Assembly (NCBI GenBank): GCA_016933395.1
Contig: JAFGBA010000273.1
Span: 1-35,237 of the forward strand
From: Sedimentisphaerales bacterium
Lineage (GTDB): Bacteria > Planctomycetota > Phycisphaerae > Sedimentisphaerales > SM23-30
Direction: 5' to 3'
Length of the DNA stretch: 35,237 bases
Shown here: piece by piece, positions 8,255 through 18,353 of the stretch
Layout: each line of letters starts with the position of its first letter
How positions within the stretch are numbered: the stretch's first letter is position 1
The notes under the pieces: model-generated
What the model saw: only the letters and a program-made list of their open reading frames with translations
What the model was told of the DNA's origin: nothing
Databases searched by the model: none
Translations under genes and position numbers: made by a program

Positions 8255-11200
8255 ATGACGGCTGACTCTGGCATTTGTACGATTAAAAGAGCCTGCATTC
8301 TGGGAATTGTGCTGTTAACGTCCTTGAGTATCACCGGGTTACATGCTGAATCGATATACCGAATTGGTATTCTCCTAAACCATAATAACACCCCGCCGTT
8401 TGTCGCGTCGTTGGATCAGCCATCGGTTCATTTGACCGTTTTGACGTATAAGGATCTGACGGCGGACGGTTCACAACTGGGGCAATTTAACTGCCTGTTA
8501 ATTCCCAACAGTCCAAGCTTTCCGCAAGTGGCGTTTGCCGATCTCAAACGCTTTATAGAAAACGGCAACGACCTTATCCTGCTTGGCGGCCAATCATTTT
8601 CCCATCCGCTCTGGCTGTTTCAAGACCAGTGGCTCACGCGCGATCAATTACGCCGGCAAATGCAACTGACATTGGCCGATTCCCAACTGATCATTAAACC
8701 AGATTCTCCGATGATCGATTGGGAAAGACATGCACAGAATCTTAAAACGCCATCTCGAATCATCTACGAAGACCAACACTTTGACCTTGAAATCCGCGAT
8801 ATCGACCTCTGGGCTTGGGATACTTATGCTCACCCGTTTCCAGACGATATCCCCTCCGATCATAACACGTTAACGTTTGAACTGAAAGCCTCGCTGCAAA
8901 CCAAAAGAGTCGTCATTGAAATCATTGAAAATGATAAATCACGCTGGATGTATGTCGCTCCCGCCACCACGGACTGGGAAAAGCACATTGTCCGCAAGGA
9001 GGATTTCACCTTTTTCTCGGACGGCTCGCCTCCGGATCGCGGTTATGCGGGCGATAAACTAAATCTCCCTAATGCCAAAACGATTTCAATTGGCTTGGCC
9101 TTTAATATATCCCCCTTTACGCCAGGCAATCACGATATTTCCATCAGACAGATAGCGACGGCAAAAACGACTCTCCCGGCAGGATTTACAAAAACTGCTG
9201 ATTCTTTGCCATTGCCAATTTTTGAGGACCGGGATATCTACCGGCTTAAAAAGATTACCACTATTTCCACTTATCACGACCAGGATTTACTGGCGAATAT
9301 TCCTGACATATCCGGGGATTTTGTTGGCATGTCCGCTGTAGGATTCGCTTATCCGGAAGCATCGCGATATATTCCATTGCTTGACGCCTGTGATTGCTAC
9401 GGCCGCACCCAAGGTTTGGCGGCGGGGCTTCTGGTGCATTACGAAGGACCGTACGCGCCGGGCCAGTGGTTTATTTCGGGAATCGAGACGCCCGCGTTTT
9501 ATCAATCTCAAACATTCACCCGCACGTTGAACCAGGTTGTCGAATACCTCAAGACCAGAAAACTTCTTGCCCGTTATCAAGAGCTAGATAAGTGCAACCA
9601 ATCAAGTCTTCCAGAGCCTCCAGACAATTCCGATCTGAAAAATAAGGAAAAACCATTACGGATAAGCCGGGATGGTCGGCATTTTATTACGGCTGATAAT
9701 CGGCGTTTTTTCGTTATCGGGTGTAATTACCTGGGCCCCAGGGACCGCAAATGTCAAATTGGCGGCCCGCTATTCGATGCGGTGAAAATCGAAGCGGATT
9801 TCCGCGCCGCTAAAGACGCCGGCATCAATCTGTTTCGCTTTTGGAGCGCTAATATTGAAACCGAGCCGGATCATTTCCATACGATTCTGGAACTGGCGCA
9901 AAAATATAATATTTATCTGTTGCTGCTGCCGGCGCCGCATGTTCAGCCGACCGATGAGCAAACGCTTGACGCCTTGGAAGCAACCGCCCGACTGGCCGGT
10001 GGCTGTCCTATGGTCGTCGGATACGATTTGCTCAACGAACCGCTGCTGACGGATGTCGGGGCGACGCGAATCAACCATCAACCCAGTCCAATCCTGCGGC
10101 ATCGCAGCTACGAACGCTATCCGTCGGATTTAACCAATCGGCGTTGGGTGGACCAGCTTACCCAAAACCGCTCCGGCTGGCCGACGATCAAATCCTGGGT
10201 TAATGACGACGATGCACGGGAACTTCTCGCCGCTCATTTTCTCTGCGAGCGGCTGGTGCAGGAACAGATGACGTGCAGTAATCTTTCCTTGCTTTGCGGG
10301 CTTGAAGGAAAGCTCGAACTGCCTGATGCTTATCATGATCTGCAACAAGCGGTCAATCAGACATTTCAACGGTGGATTGATTTTCAGATCAAGGCGTTAA
10401 AAAACATAGCGCCGGATCAATTCGTTACCGTCGGTTATAACAGTCCGCTGGCCGCTCTGGCGGCGAACCAGTCGTTGGATTTTCAGGCTTATCATCTTTA
10501 TAACTTTCCGTTTAGTCGGCGGGATTTGGATGACGCCTTGTCAACTCTCGACCGATTGCAATCGATGTTCCCCCGCCAACCGATTACCCTGGGCGAATTT
10601 GGATACTCGTCGGGTTTGAAACTTCCCGATGGCGAATTTCTCGATATACACTCCGCCGGCGTCGCGGAAATAATGACCTTGCTGTATGCCTATGTCCATG
10701 ACTATGGCGGCGCTATGTTCTGGCTGCTTAACGAATGGCCCATCGCCAATATCAGGTACAATGCCCCGTGGATCCCACCCGAAAAATACCTGAGCGAATC
10801 ACGATTGGGATTGTACTATCATGACGGCACGGAACAGGGACATAAAAAACCCATCGCCTATGCGACGGCTTTCTTTAGCCGATTTCTCGATACGCAACCA
10901 TCGGGATCGTACACATTTACCCTGACCGATGCGTCCATTCCCATCCAAACCGGTTATATTTTCCAGGGACCCAATGCGTTGTTTGTAGGCGACCAGGAAT
11001 ATCACAGCTCCGAAATATCCTTTAAGGCCCCCCACCCGGTTAATGTAATGATCAGGTGGGACCGGAAATCGATTCACCTGATGGCTACGACGGACACCTC
11101 GGTAACCTTTAACCCGGTGCTCATCACCAAACAAGCTTACAAACAGCCATTGACGGTTAGTGGAAAATGTTCCGAACTTAGCCAAAATGATAATGAAATA

Positions 11201-11272
11201 TCCATAGGCCTGCTGGCCGGTGAGACGGTAAGTCTATTACTCGATGAAACTCAAAAGGAACTCCAGAAATGA
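8255..11272 (+). CDS. Large secreted protein with N-terminal amidotransferase-like region, jelly-roll region and GH clan-A (GH5-like) catalytic domain
   Basis: Signal peptide; FFVIGCNYLGPR; DAGINLFRFWSANIE; VVGYDLLNEPLL (acid/base Glu); ITLGEFGYSSGL (nucleophile Glu). Confidence 0.75.
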   Translation: MTADSGICTIKRACILGIVLLTSLSITGLHAESIYRIGILLNHNNTPPFVASLDQPSVHLTVLTYKDLTADGSQLGQFNCLLIPNSPSFPQVAFADLKRFIENGNDLILLGGQSFSHPLWLFQDQWLTRDQLRRQMQLTLADSQLIIKPDSPMIDWERHAQNLKTPSRIIYEDQHFDLEIRDIDLWAWDTYAHPFPDDIPSDHNTLTFELKASLQTKRVVIEIIENDKSRWMYVAPATTDWEKHIVRKEDFTFFSDGSPPDRGYAGDKLNLPNAKTISIGLAFNISPFTPGNHDISIRQIATAKTTLPAGFTKTADSLPLPIFEDRDIYRLKKITTISTYHDQDLLANIPDISGDFVGMSAVGFAYPEASRYIPLLDACDCYGRTQGLAAGLLVHYEGPYAPGQWFISGIETPAFYQSQTFTRTLNQVVEYLKTRKLLARYQELDKCNQSSLPEPPDNSDLKNKEKPLRISRDGRHFITADNRRFFVIGCNYLGPRDRKCQIGGPLFDAVKIEADFRAAKDAGINLFRFWSANIETEPDHFHTILELAQKYNIYLLLLPAPHVQPTDEQTLDALEATARLAGGCPMVVGYDLLNEPLLTDVGATRINHQPSPILRHRSYERYPSDLTNRRWVDQLTQNRSGWPTIKSWVNDDDARELLAAHFLCERLVQEQMTCSNLSLLCGLEGKLELPDAYHDLQQAVNQTFQRWIDFQIKALKNIAPDQFVTVGYNSPLAALAANQSLDFQAYHLYNFPFSRRDLDDALSTLDRLQSMFPRQPITLGEFGYSSGLKLPDGEFLDIHSAGVAEIMTLLYAYVHDYGGAMFWLLNEWPIANIRYNAPWIPPEKYLSESRLGLYYHDGTEQGHKKPIAYATAFFSRFLDTQPSGSYTFTLTDASIPIQTGYIFQGPNALFVGDQEYHSSEISFKAPHPVNVMIRWDRKSIHLMATTDTSVTFNPVLITKQAYKQPLTVSGKCSELSQNDNEISIGLLAGETVSLLLDETQKELQK

Positions 11273-12282
11273 AACTCCAACGTTGCAAACAAAATCCCAT
11301 TCTTGCCCCAAATCCTAAAAATCCGTGGGAAAACCTCGTTGTCACGAACCCCGCGGCCTGGTATGACCAAACGGAACATAAATTTAAAATGCTCTACCGT
11401 GCTGCGGGCGATGACCCAGAGCATCGTGTCTATTTCGGCCTGGCGGAAAGTGCTGATGGCGTTAAATGGACCCGGCTATCCGACAAGCCCGTATTTTCAC
11501 CGGGACAAGATGGCCTCGACGCCGGCTGTGTTGAAGACCCTCGCGTTGTCAAAATGGGAGATGATTACTTTATCACCTATGCCAGTCGGCCATTTCCGCC
11601 GGGACAGTATTGGCTAAAAGAAGCCCGGAAATTCAAACCACCGGTTTGCCCGGAATTTTACCCGAAAATTATGCGGGAAAACGCAACCGCTACATTCCTG
11701 GCGATTACCAGAGATTTCAAGACGTTTTACCGGGCCGGATGCCTGACCAATCCGCTTTATGATGATCGAGATGTTATATTATTCCCGAAAAAAATCGGCG
11801 GCCAATTTGTGATAATGCATCGACCCATGCAGTTGTGCGGGCAGGGATACCCAAACGAACATCCGGCCATCTGGATTAGCAAGGCGGACGATCTGCTCGG
11901 ATTTCGCGATAGCGTCTTGCTCGCTCAGGCGAAATTCCCTTGGGAACTCAAGATTGGCGGTAATACCCCGCCGATTAAAACCGCGGCGGGCTGGTTGACC
12001 CTTTACCATGCGGTCGGCGAAGACGGCTACTATCGCCTCGGCGCGATGCTTCTGGATCTTGAAGACCCGGCTATTGTGTGCTATCGCACCAGAGACTGGA
12101 TTTTGCAGCCGGAAAAAGCCTATGAAACAGAAGGTTTTTATAACGGCGTGGTTTTCCCGTGCGGGAAAGTGGTTCGTGATGACACGTTATATGTATTCTA
12201 TGGCGGCGCCGACAAATATGTCGGCCTGGCGATATGTTCGCTGACCGAGTTGCTTGACTATCTCAAAACGTGCCCTGACTAA
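11269..12282 (+). CDS. GH130-type glycosidase/phosphorylase (second, divergent copy)
   Basis: NPILAPNPKNPWEN, TNPAAWYDQTEHKFKMLYRAAGDD, VEDPRVVKMGDDYFITY, AGWLTLYHAVGEDGYYRLGAMLLDLEDP, FYGGADKYVGLA; overlaps the upstream stop by ATGA. Confidence 0.9.
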   Translation: MKLQRCKQNPILAPNPKNPWENLVVTNPAAWYDQTEHKFKMLYRAAGDDPEHRVYFGLAESADGVKWTRLSDKPVFSPGQDGLDAGCVEDPRVVKMGDDYFITYASRPFPPGQYWLKEARKFKPPVCPEFYPKIMRENATATFLAITRDFKTFYRAGCLTNPLYDDRDVILFPKKIGGQFVIMHRPMQLCGQGYPNEHPAIWISKADDLLGFRDSVLLAQAKFPWELKIGGNTPPIKTAAGWLTLYHAVGEDGYYRLGAMLLDLEDPAIVCYRTRDWILQPEKAYETEGFYNGVVFPCGKVVRDDTLYVFYGGADKYVGLAICSLTELLDYLKTCPD

Positions 12283-12322
12283 AGGAGACAATTGTTACCT
12301 TCACAAGTAAGGAGACTGACGT

Positions 12323-13054
12323 ATGTTGTCATATAAATTTCTGGGATTATTCGGATGTTTGATAGCTGCTATCGCCACCGATACTGCAAAGGTGGACGTG
12401 TCAAATAGTAAGGAGCAGGCTGTGAGTCCTTGGGAAGAGTCTATTTGTGAATTTGAGCAATGGGACGCGAAAAACACCCCTCCCCGGAATGCTATCTTGT
12501 TTGTGGGCAGTTCGAGTATCCGTGGGTGGAAAACGGCACAATGCTTTCCCGAGCTTACGGTAATCAACCGCGGTTTCGGCGGATCGACAATTCCAGACGT
12601 ATTGGAATTTACGGATAGAATCGTCGTTAAATATCATCCCAAGGTTATCGTCTTTTATTGCGGCGATAATGACATCGCGGGAAATACGACGCCGGAAACG
12701 GTCAGGAATAATTTCGTGGTTTTTGCCGAAGGTATGGCCCAACAGCTTCCGAATACACCCATCATATTTATTTCCATCAAACCCAGCGGATCGCGTTGGT
12801 CACTTTGGCCCCGGATGCAGGAAGCCAATAAGCTGATTAAAACCTATTGTGAAGACCACGAGAAGCTGTATTGGCTGGACTTGGGGAGTTGCCTACTTGG
12901 AGATGATGGCCGGCCGGATGACTCGCTTTACTCAGATGATCGCCTGCATCTTTCCGATAAGGGCTATGCCGTGTGGACTAATCAACTGAGAGTGCGTCTT
13001 CAACGCATACTCGAAAAGCCGTGTGCTGCAACCAAAGAAAATGATGGCCGGTAA
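12323..13054 (+). CDS. SGNH/GDSL-family hydrolase (putative carbohydrate esterase)
   Basis: Block I FVGSSSIRGW, INRGFGGSTIPD, YCGDNDIAG, and block V DDRLHLSDKGYAVW. Confidence 0.85.
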   Translation: MLSYKFLGLFGCLIAAIATDTAKVDVSNSKEQAVSPWEESICEFEQWDAKNTPPRNAILFVGSSSIRGWKTAQCFPELTVINRGFGGSTIPDVLEFTDRIVVKYHPKVIVFYCGDNDIAGNTTPETVRNNFVVFAEGMAQQLPNTPIIFISIKPSGSRWSLWPRMQEANKLIKTYCEDHEKLYWLDLGSCLLGDDGRPDDSLYSDDRLHLSDKGYAVWTNQLRVRLQRILEKPCAATKENDGR

Positions 13055-13095
13055 TACTTAACCTACGTCATTTTCTTCATCGAGGAATAGAAATA

Positions 13096-13968
13096 ATGAA
13101 ACATTTTACCATCACACTCGGCGTAATATTGGCGCTATTCTTGACTGCCCCAGGCATTTACGCCGATCAGGAAGCCGTCGATTCTACCCCATCTTACAAG
13201 ACGATATCGGACATCTCATATTTCGACATTGATTCCAACACGCCGGATGAATACCGCCAACAACAGTGCAAACTGGATCTTTATGTGCCATTGAAGGAAT
13301 CCGGATTCGCCACAGTGGTGTGGTTTCACGGCGGCGGGCTTACCACCGGCGACAAGTCGATTCCTCAGCAACTTAAAAACCGCAATATCGCCGTTGTCGC
13401 CGTGGGTTACAGGCTTTACCCCAAAGTGTCATGTCCCGTTTATATCGAAGACGCTGCCGCGTCGATTGCCTGGGCGTTTAAGCATATTGAAGATTATGGC
13501 GGCGATCCTAATCTGATTTTTCTTTCCGGGCATTCCGCGGGCGGTTACCTGGCCGCCATAACCGGAATCGATAAAAAGTGGCTGGCCCAATTTGGGATTG
13601 ACGCCAACAACATCGCCGGGATTATCCCGTTCAGCGGCCACATGATTACCCACTTTACCATTCGCCAGGAACGCGGCATCCCCGGCATGCAACCGATTAT
13701 CGATGAATTCGCCCCGCTGTTTCACGTCAGAAATGACGCTCCGCCGCTGGTGTTAATCACCGGCGACCGGAATCTGGAACTCCTCGGCCGCTACGAAGAA
13801 AACGCCTACATGATGCGGATGATGAAGGTTATCGGCCATCAACAAACCTCTCTATATGAAATCCAGGGGTTCGATCATGGTGGCATGGCCGACCCGGCTT
13901 TTTCCCTGCTCCTCAAGCACGTTAATGAAATCGTGGAATCTTATAAGAAACGTGAAGGTCACTCTTAA
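13096..13968 (+). CDS. Secreted alpha/beta hydrolase (carboxylesterase/BD-FAE-like)
   Basis: Signal peptide; oxyanion motif WFHGGGLTTGD; nucleophile elbow LSGHSAGGYLA; ITGDRN; FDHGGM. Confidence 0.88.
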   Translation: MKHFTITLGVILALFLTAPGIYADQEAVDSTPSYKTISDISYFDIDSNTPDEYRQQQCKLDLYVPLKESGFATVVWFHGGGLTTGDKSIPQQLKNRNIAVVAVGYRLYPKVSCPVYIEDAAASIAWAFKHIEDYGGDPNLIFLSGHSAGGYLAAITGIDKKWLAQFGIDANNIAGIIPFSGHMITHFTIRQERGIPGMQPIIDEFAPLFHVRNDAPPLVLITGDRNLELLGRYEENAYMMRMMKVIGHQQTSLYEIQGFDHGGMADPAFSLLLKHVNEIVESYKKREGHS

Positions 13969-14065
13969 ACGCGGATTCCTTGTCAGAGAGTTCCAGAGAT
14001 ATGCGATATGATATTATGTGGCTACTGTTTGTGTTGATCGGATATATATAGGCTGTGTCGGAAAC

Positions 14066-14812
14066 ATGGAAATCGTTGCACATCGGGGAGCTTCGTTCGA
14101 GGCGCCGGAAAATACACAAGCCGCAGTAAAGTTGGCTTGGGAGAAAAACGCCGATGCCGTGGAAATCGACATCCATTTGTCAAAGGACAATAAAATTGTC
14201 GTGATACACGACTATTCGACCTACCGCACTTCGGGCACAGCCCTGGAAGTCAAGGACACCGACTCAAGCCGATTGCGAAAACTCGATGTGGGGACTATCA
14301 AGGACAAGCGGTTCGAAGGCGAGCAAATTCCATTTCTCGACGAGATTCTGAATTTGCTGCCCCCTGCCAAAAAATTATTCTTGGAAATAAAATGCGGTTC
14401 GGCCGTCTTGCCTTATTTGCAGGAAACCATCACTCAAAATCATAAGGAATCTCAAATCATCCTGATGTCCTTCGACCTGGAAACCATCGCTATAGCAAAA
14501 AACGTAATGCCGTATATAGCGGCATATTGGCTGAAACAAACAAAGGTGAACGAACATACCAGGCAAATGATTCCGCATGACATACATTGGATTGATATTG
14601 CCATGGAAAACAAACTGGAAGGTATGGCTGTCCGGTGGGACGGCGTGACAACAGAATTTGTTTCGTTTGCGAAGGCAAAAAGGCTTAATATCTATGTTTG
14701 GACCGTGGACGACCCTAAAGTTGCCTCTGAATTACAGAAACTCGGTATCGATGGGATTATCACGAATCGTCCCGGTTGGCTGCGGAAAATGTTGAACAAT
14801 GATGTTTTTTGA
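14066..14812 (+). CDS. Glycerophosphodiester phosphodiesterase family protein (track ORF starts at GTG 14018; ATG 14066 preferred)
   Basis: MEIVAHRGASFEAPENTQAAVKLAWEKNADAVEIDIHLSKDNKIVVIHD and C-terminal VWTVDDPKVASELQKLGIDGIITNRP. Confidence 0.92.
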   Translation: MEIVAHRGASFEAPENTQAAVKLAWEKNADAVEIDIHLSKDNKIVVIHDYSTYRTSGTALEVKDTDSSRLRKLDVGTIKDKRFEGEQIPFLDEILNLLPPAKKLFLEIKCGSAVLPYLQETITQNHKESQIILMSFDLETIAIAKNVMPYIAAYWLKQTKVNEHTRQMIPHDIHWIDIAMENKLEGMAVRWDGVTTEFVSFAKAKRLNIYVWTVDDPKVASELQKLGIDGIITNRPGWLRKMLNNDVF

Positions 14813-14918
14813 TTTAGATTTAGATTACACTCAAACTGACCGAATTTTGATCGTAAAGTTACGTAAATCTTTGTTCGACAGATAGTTATATTGTAATCAG
14901 AAATAGTATAAATTAGCC

Positions 14919-14935
14919 ATCCGCCGCAGGCGGAT
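14919..14935. terminator. Hairpin between convergent genes (GDPD and hemL), possible terminator
   Basis: ATCCGCC-GCA-GGCGGAT, perfect 7-bp stem. Confidence 0.45.
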
Positions 14936-14955
14936 ACCGTAATTTTGCATTTTGA

Positions 14956-16251
14956 TTATTGCATTCTCTGCTTTTGTAAAGCATCGTAGTTAATCTGAAT
15001 GGTTCTCTCGATATCTGCTTCAGTATGGGCTGTACTCAGGAAAAAAGCTTCGAATTGCGAGGGTGGTAGGTAAATACCCTGTTCAAGCATACCGTGGAAG
15101 TAACGAGCGAAGGCCTGTTGGTCACAGCGCTGGACATCTGCGAAATCATGAACAGGACGGTCAGCAAAAAACAGGCAAGCCATGCTACCAACTCGCACAA
15201 ATTGATACGGCAGGGATAATTTAGAGAGATTTTCGCGGACGCCTGCTTCCAGTTGCGCCCCACAGGCTTCGAGCTTGGCATAAGCCTCGTCATTGAGTAG
15301 GTTCAACGTCGCCAGCCCGGCAGCGGTAGCGATGGGATTGCCCGACAGCGTCCCGGCTTGATACACCGGCCCGGCCGGAGCGAGTTGCTCCATTAGCGCT
15401 TTTGGCCCTCCGACGGCCCCGACGGGCAAGCCGCCGCCGATGATCTTACCCAGGGTGGTCAGGTCCGGCCGCACGTTGTAAAGCTGCTGTGCCCCGCCGG
15501 GGGCTACGCGAAAACCGGTCATTACTTCATCAAAAATCAGCAGCGTCCCGGCCTTGTCGCACAGCCGCCGTAAATCCTGCAAAAAACCACTTGACGGCAA
15601 AATCACGCCCGAATTCCCGACAATCGGCTCGATAATCACCGCGGCCACACTGCCGGGAAACATCCCCAATAACTGGGTAACGGAGGCAATATCGTTGAAT
15701 TGGGCCACCAAAGTGGTATTCACTGTGGAACGCGGGATGCCCGGACTGGTCGGATGTCCGCCTGTCGCCGCTCCGGACCCGGCCTTGACCAGAAAGCTAT
15801 CGGCGTGACCATGATAGCATCCTGCGAACTTGATAATACGATCCCGTCCCGTCGCCGCGCGGGCCAACCGCACGGCTGTCATGGTCGCTTCCGTGCCTGA
15901 ACTAACCAGCCGCACCATTTCCAGGTTGGGCATTAGTTCAATAATCCGGCGGGCAAGAGCAATTTCCGCCGCCGTGGGCGCTCCAAAAGTACTGCCCCGG
16001 GCTGCGGCCGCCTGTATTGCCTCAACCACTTGCGGATGAGCATGGCCCAGAATGCACGGTCCCCACGAACCGACGTAATCTATGTACTCCCGGCCTTCAA
16101 CATCCCACACCCGTACCCCCTGCGCCCGGGCGATAAAACGCGGCGTCCCCCCCACCGCACCAAAAGCACGCACCGGGGAATTCACACCGCCCGGCATCAC
16201 CTTACGGGCAATTTGGTGTAATTCGGCATTATCCTGCGGCAAATCGCTCAT
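14956..16251 (-). CDS. hemL: Glutamate-1-semialdehyde 2,1-aminomutase
   Basis: MPGGVNSPVRAFGAVGGTPRFIARAQG, FAGCYHGHADSFLVKAGSGAAT, LIFDEVMTGFRVAPGGAQ, GKIIGGGLPVGAVGG, AGTLSGNPIATAAGL. Confidence 0.97.
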   Translation of the reverse strand: MSDLPQDNAELHQIARKVMPGGVNSPVRAFGAVGGTPRFIARAQGVRVWDVEGREYIDYVGSWGPCILGHAHPQVVEAIQAAAARGSTFGAPTAAEIALARRIIELMPNLEMVRLVSSGTEATMTAVRLARAATGRDRIIKFAGCYHGHADSFLVKAGSGAATGGHPTSPGIPRSTVNTTLVAQFNDIASVTQLLGMFPGSVAAVIIEPIVGNSGVILPSSGFLQDLRRLCDKAGTLLIFDEVMTGFRVAPGGAQQLYNVRPDLTTLGKIIGGGLPVGAVGGPKALMEQLAPAGPVYQAGTLSGNPIATAAGLATLNLLNDEAYAKLEACGAQLEAGVRENLSKLSLPYQFVRVGSMACLFFADRPVHDFADVQRCDQQAFARYFHGMLEQGIYLPPSQFEAFFLSTAHTEADIERTIQINYDALQKQRMQ

Positions 16252-17240
16252 TTATCCGGCTCCAGAAAAAATTTCGCTGTGGTTTTTATATATTCCGCCG
16301 TTGTCGGCAATACCTCGAAACACACTTGCGATCCCACGGCGTCCACTGCCTGTTTGATAATGGCGCCCAGGTCGCCTTCATCAGCGGCATGCATCATAGC
16401 ATAGAGATTATACGGCCAATCTAACGCTGTTGCACGCTGATAACAATGGCTCACCTCAGACAACGATGCCAGGGCCATCCCTGCCCTATCGATACTCTTA
16501 GCTTTAACCGCAAACACCACCATCGCATTGGCTTGCCAGCCTAGTTTATGGTGTCGCACCGTCGCACCGAACCGACGGATAACGCCTTTTCGACGCCAAA
16601 CGTCTATTTGCCTCAGTACGGTTCCCGACGGCCAGTTTAATGCTTCAGCAACAGGTGCGAAAAAATCGCTTTGTATGGTCATATCTTCCTGCAGCAAACG
16701 CACCAATTGCTTCTGCTCATCATTAAACATGGGTTTCGTTACCGCTAGCGTTTGCGGCGCTGATGTTTCTTTGGATACAGCATCTCTGACATTGGTGAAT
16801 ATCGCATTTAACTTGTATAGTTTGACAGCCGGGAGATTTACTAATCGCGACAGTTGATACTTATGTTTTAATCCTGCCAATAATGTTTCTATGTCTGCAA
16901 GCGATACTGCGTTAAGCGTAAACCACACATTCAATGCGTGCCTGCGCTCATAACAATGGCTTACGCCCGGCAATGTTTTAAGTTCCGCAACCAGCCCCTC
17001 AAGCTTATCCGTCGCCGCCTCAGCCCCGACAAGTGTACTGTGATACCCCAATCGCCGGGCGTCAAACGTTGCGCCTATACGACGAATAATGCTTTCGAAC
17101 TGTAACCGCCGACATTCATCAAGAACTTCATCTTCGCTGCATGTCAGTTGTTCGGCCAAAGCAGCGAACGGCCGCCGGCACAAGGGAAAATGTGTTTGTA
17201 ACAGCGTTAGTAATGTCGCTTGCCAATCCGTCATACTCAT
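16248..17240 (-). CDS. ahbAB: Siroheme decarboxylase, apparent fusion of AhbA-like and AhbB-like Lrp/AsnC-type halves
   Basis: Two homologous halves, each with HTH and Lrp-like domain: ESIIRRIGATFDARRLGYHSTLVG...VSHCYERRHALNVWFTL and GVIRRFGATVRHHKLGWQANAMVV...VSHCYQRATALDWPYNLYAMMH; lies between ahbD and hemL. Confidence 0.88.
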   Translation of the reverse strand: MSMTDWQATLLTLLQTHFPLCRRPFAALAEQLTCSEDEVLDECRRLQFESIIRRIGATFDARRLGYHSTLVGAEAATDKLEGLVAELKTLPGVSHCYERRHALNVWFTLNAVSLADIETLLAGLKHKYQLSRLVNLPAVKLYKLNAIFTNVRDAVSKETSAPQTLAVTKPMFNDEQKQLVRLLQEDMTIQSDFFAPVAEALNWPSGTVLRQIDVWRRKGVIRRFGATVRHHKLGWQANAMVVFAVKAKSIDRAGMALASLSEVSHCYQRATALDWPYNLYAMMHAADEGDLGAIIKQAVDAVGSQVCFEVLPTTAEYIKTTAKFFLEPDK

Positions 17241-17264
17241 AAGATAACCCCCGAAGGTAAAAAG

Positions 17265-18353
17265 TCAAAGCCTCGGCTGATATAAACAAAACGGCTCCGC
17301 CGCTACCACATCCCCCGTCATGGCGTATGCCCGCGCCCGACAGCCGCCGCACATCCGCCGGTACTCGCAATGGCCGCACTTGCCGTGATAGCCGTCCACA
17401 TTGCGAATCTGCCGCAAAAAAGGCGAGTCGCGCCAAATCGCTTCAAAATTGAACCCATTATCCCGCAGCCGCCCCGCCGAGTGTTCCAAAAAACCGCAAA
17501 TCTGCACTGCGCCTGTATGCGAAATAAACGCAAAACTCTTGCCGCCCAGGCATCCTCCCTGCGGCCGCTCGCCTGGTTTCAGGCCCCCCTGCTCGCGAAG
17601 AATCCGCTGATAATGCGGCGCACACGTCACCCGAATCGGCATATCCCCCTTCGCCTGCTCCCGCGCCAACCACTGCAAGGCGTCCTCGTATTGCTGCGGG
17701 CTTAGCTCCTGGTCCGCCATCGCCTCACCTCGCCCCGTCGTCACCAGTAAAAATGGATTAAACGTCTTAGCCCCTAACCCTTTGGCCAATGCCAGCAAAG
17801 CAGGCAGTTCATCTATATTAGTCTTCGTCAACGTCGTATTAATCTGAAACGCCAAATCCCCCGCCTTTAGCGCCTGCACACCGGCCAGTGCAGACTCGAA
17901 CGCTCCTGGCACACCACGAAATGCATCATGTGACGTCGTCGTCGCCCCATCCAGCGAAATAGACACACACTCAATGCCGCACACCTTCAACCGCCCCACC
18001 ACTTCCGGCGTCAATAATGCCCCGCACGTTGCCAATACCATCCGCAAACCCAGTTTATGGCCGGATACGATTACGTCAAACACATCCTCGCGCAGCAACG
18101 GCTCCCCGCCCGTAATAATCATCGTCGGCCGGGCGAATCCGGCGATGTTTTCCAACACCCGCCGGCATTCCTCCGTCGTCAATTCATCCTGATACGCCAC
18201 ATCCTCCGCCGCCGCTCGACAATGTTGGCATTTCAATCGGCAGCGGCGGGTCAATTCCCAGGCGATAATGCGTGGCGGCGCTGCTTCTGAAGATAAAGAT
18301 GATGAAGTGGAGGATTGTGACATAACTGGCTTACCGTGATGCAATTTCCTCAT
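17265..18353 (-). CDS. ahbD: Radical SAM heme synthase (Fe-coproporphyrin III decarboxylase) AhbD; start may be the internal Met of MSQSS
   Basis: CxxxCxxC as CRLKCQHC; ITGGEPLLREDVF; C-terminal CGHCEYRRMCGGCRARAYAMTGDVVAAEPFC. Confidence 0.85.
   Translation of the reverse strand: MRKLHHGKPVMSQSSTSSSLSSEAAPPRIIAWELTRRCRLKCQHCRAAAEDVAYQDELTTEECRRVLENIAGFARPTMIITGGEPLLREDVFDVIVSGHKLGLRMVLATCGALLTPEVVGRLKVCGIECVSISLDGATTTSHDAFRGVPGAFESALAGVQALKAGDLAFQINTTLTKTNIDELPALLALAKGLGAKTFNPFLLVTTGRGEAMADQELSPQQYEDALQWLAREQAKGDMPIRVTCAPHYQRILREQGGLKPGERPQGGCLGGKSFAFISHTGAVQICGFLEHSAGRLRDNGFNFEAIWRDSPFLRQIRNVDGYHGKCGHCEYRRMCGGCRARAYAMTGDVVAAEPFCLYQPRL

Noticed and set aside
14811-14827. GATTTAGATTTAGATTA short tandem repeat at the GDPD stop
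   Set aside because: Under three full units; low-complexity AT-rich sequence, no evidence of function.
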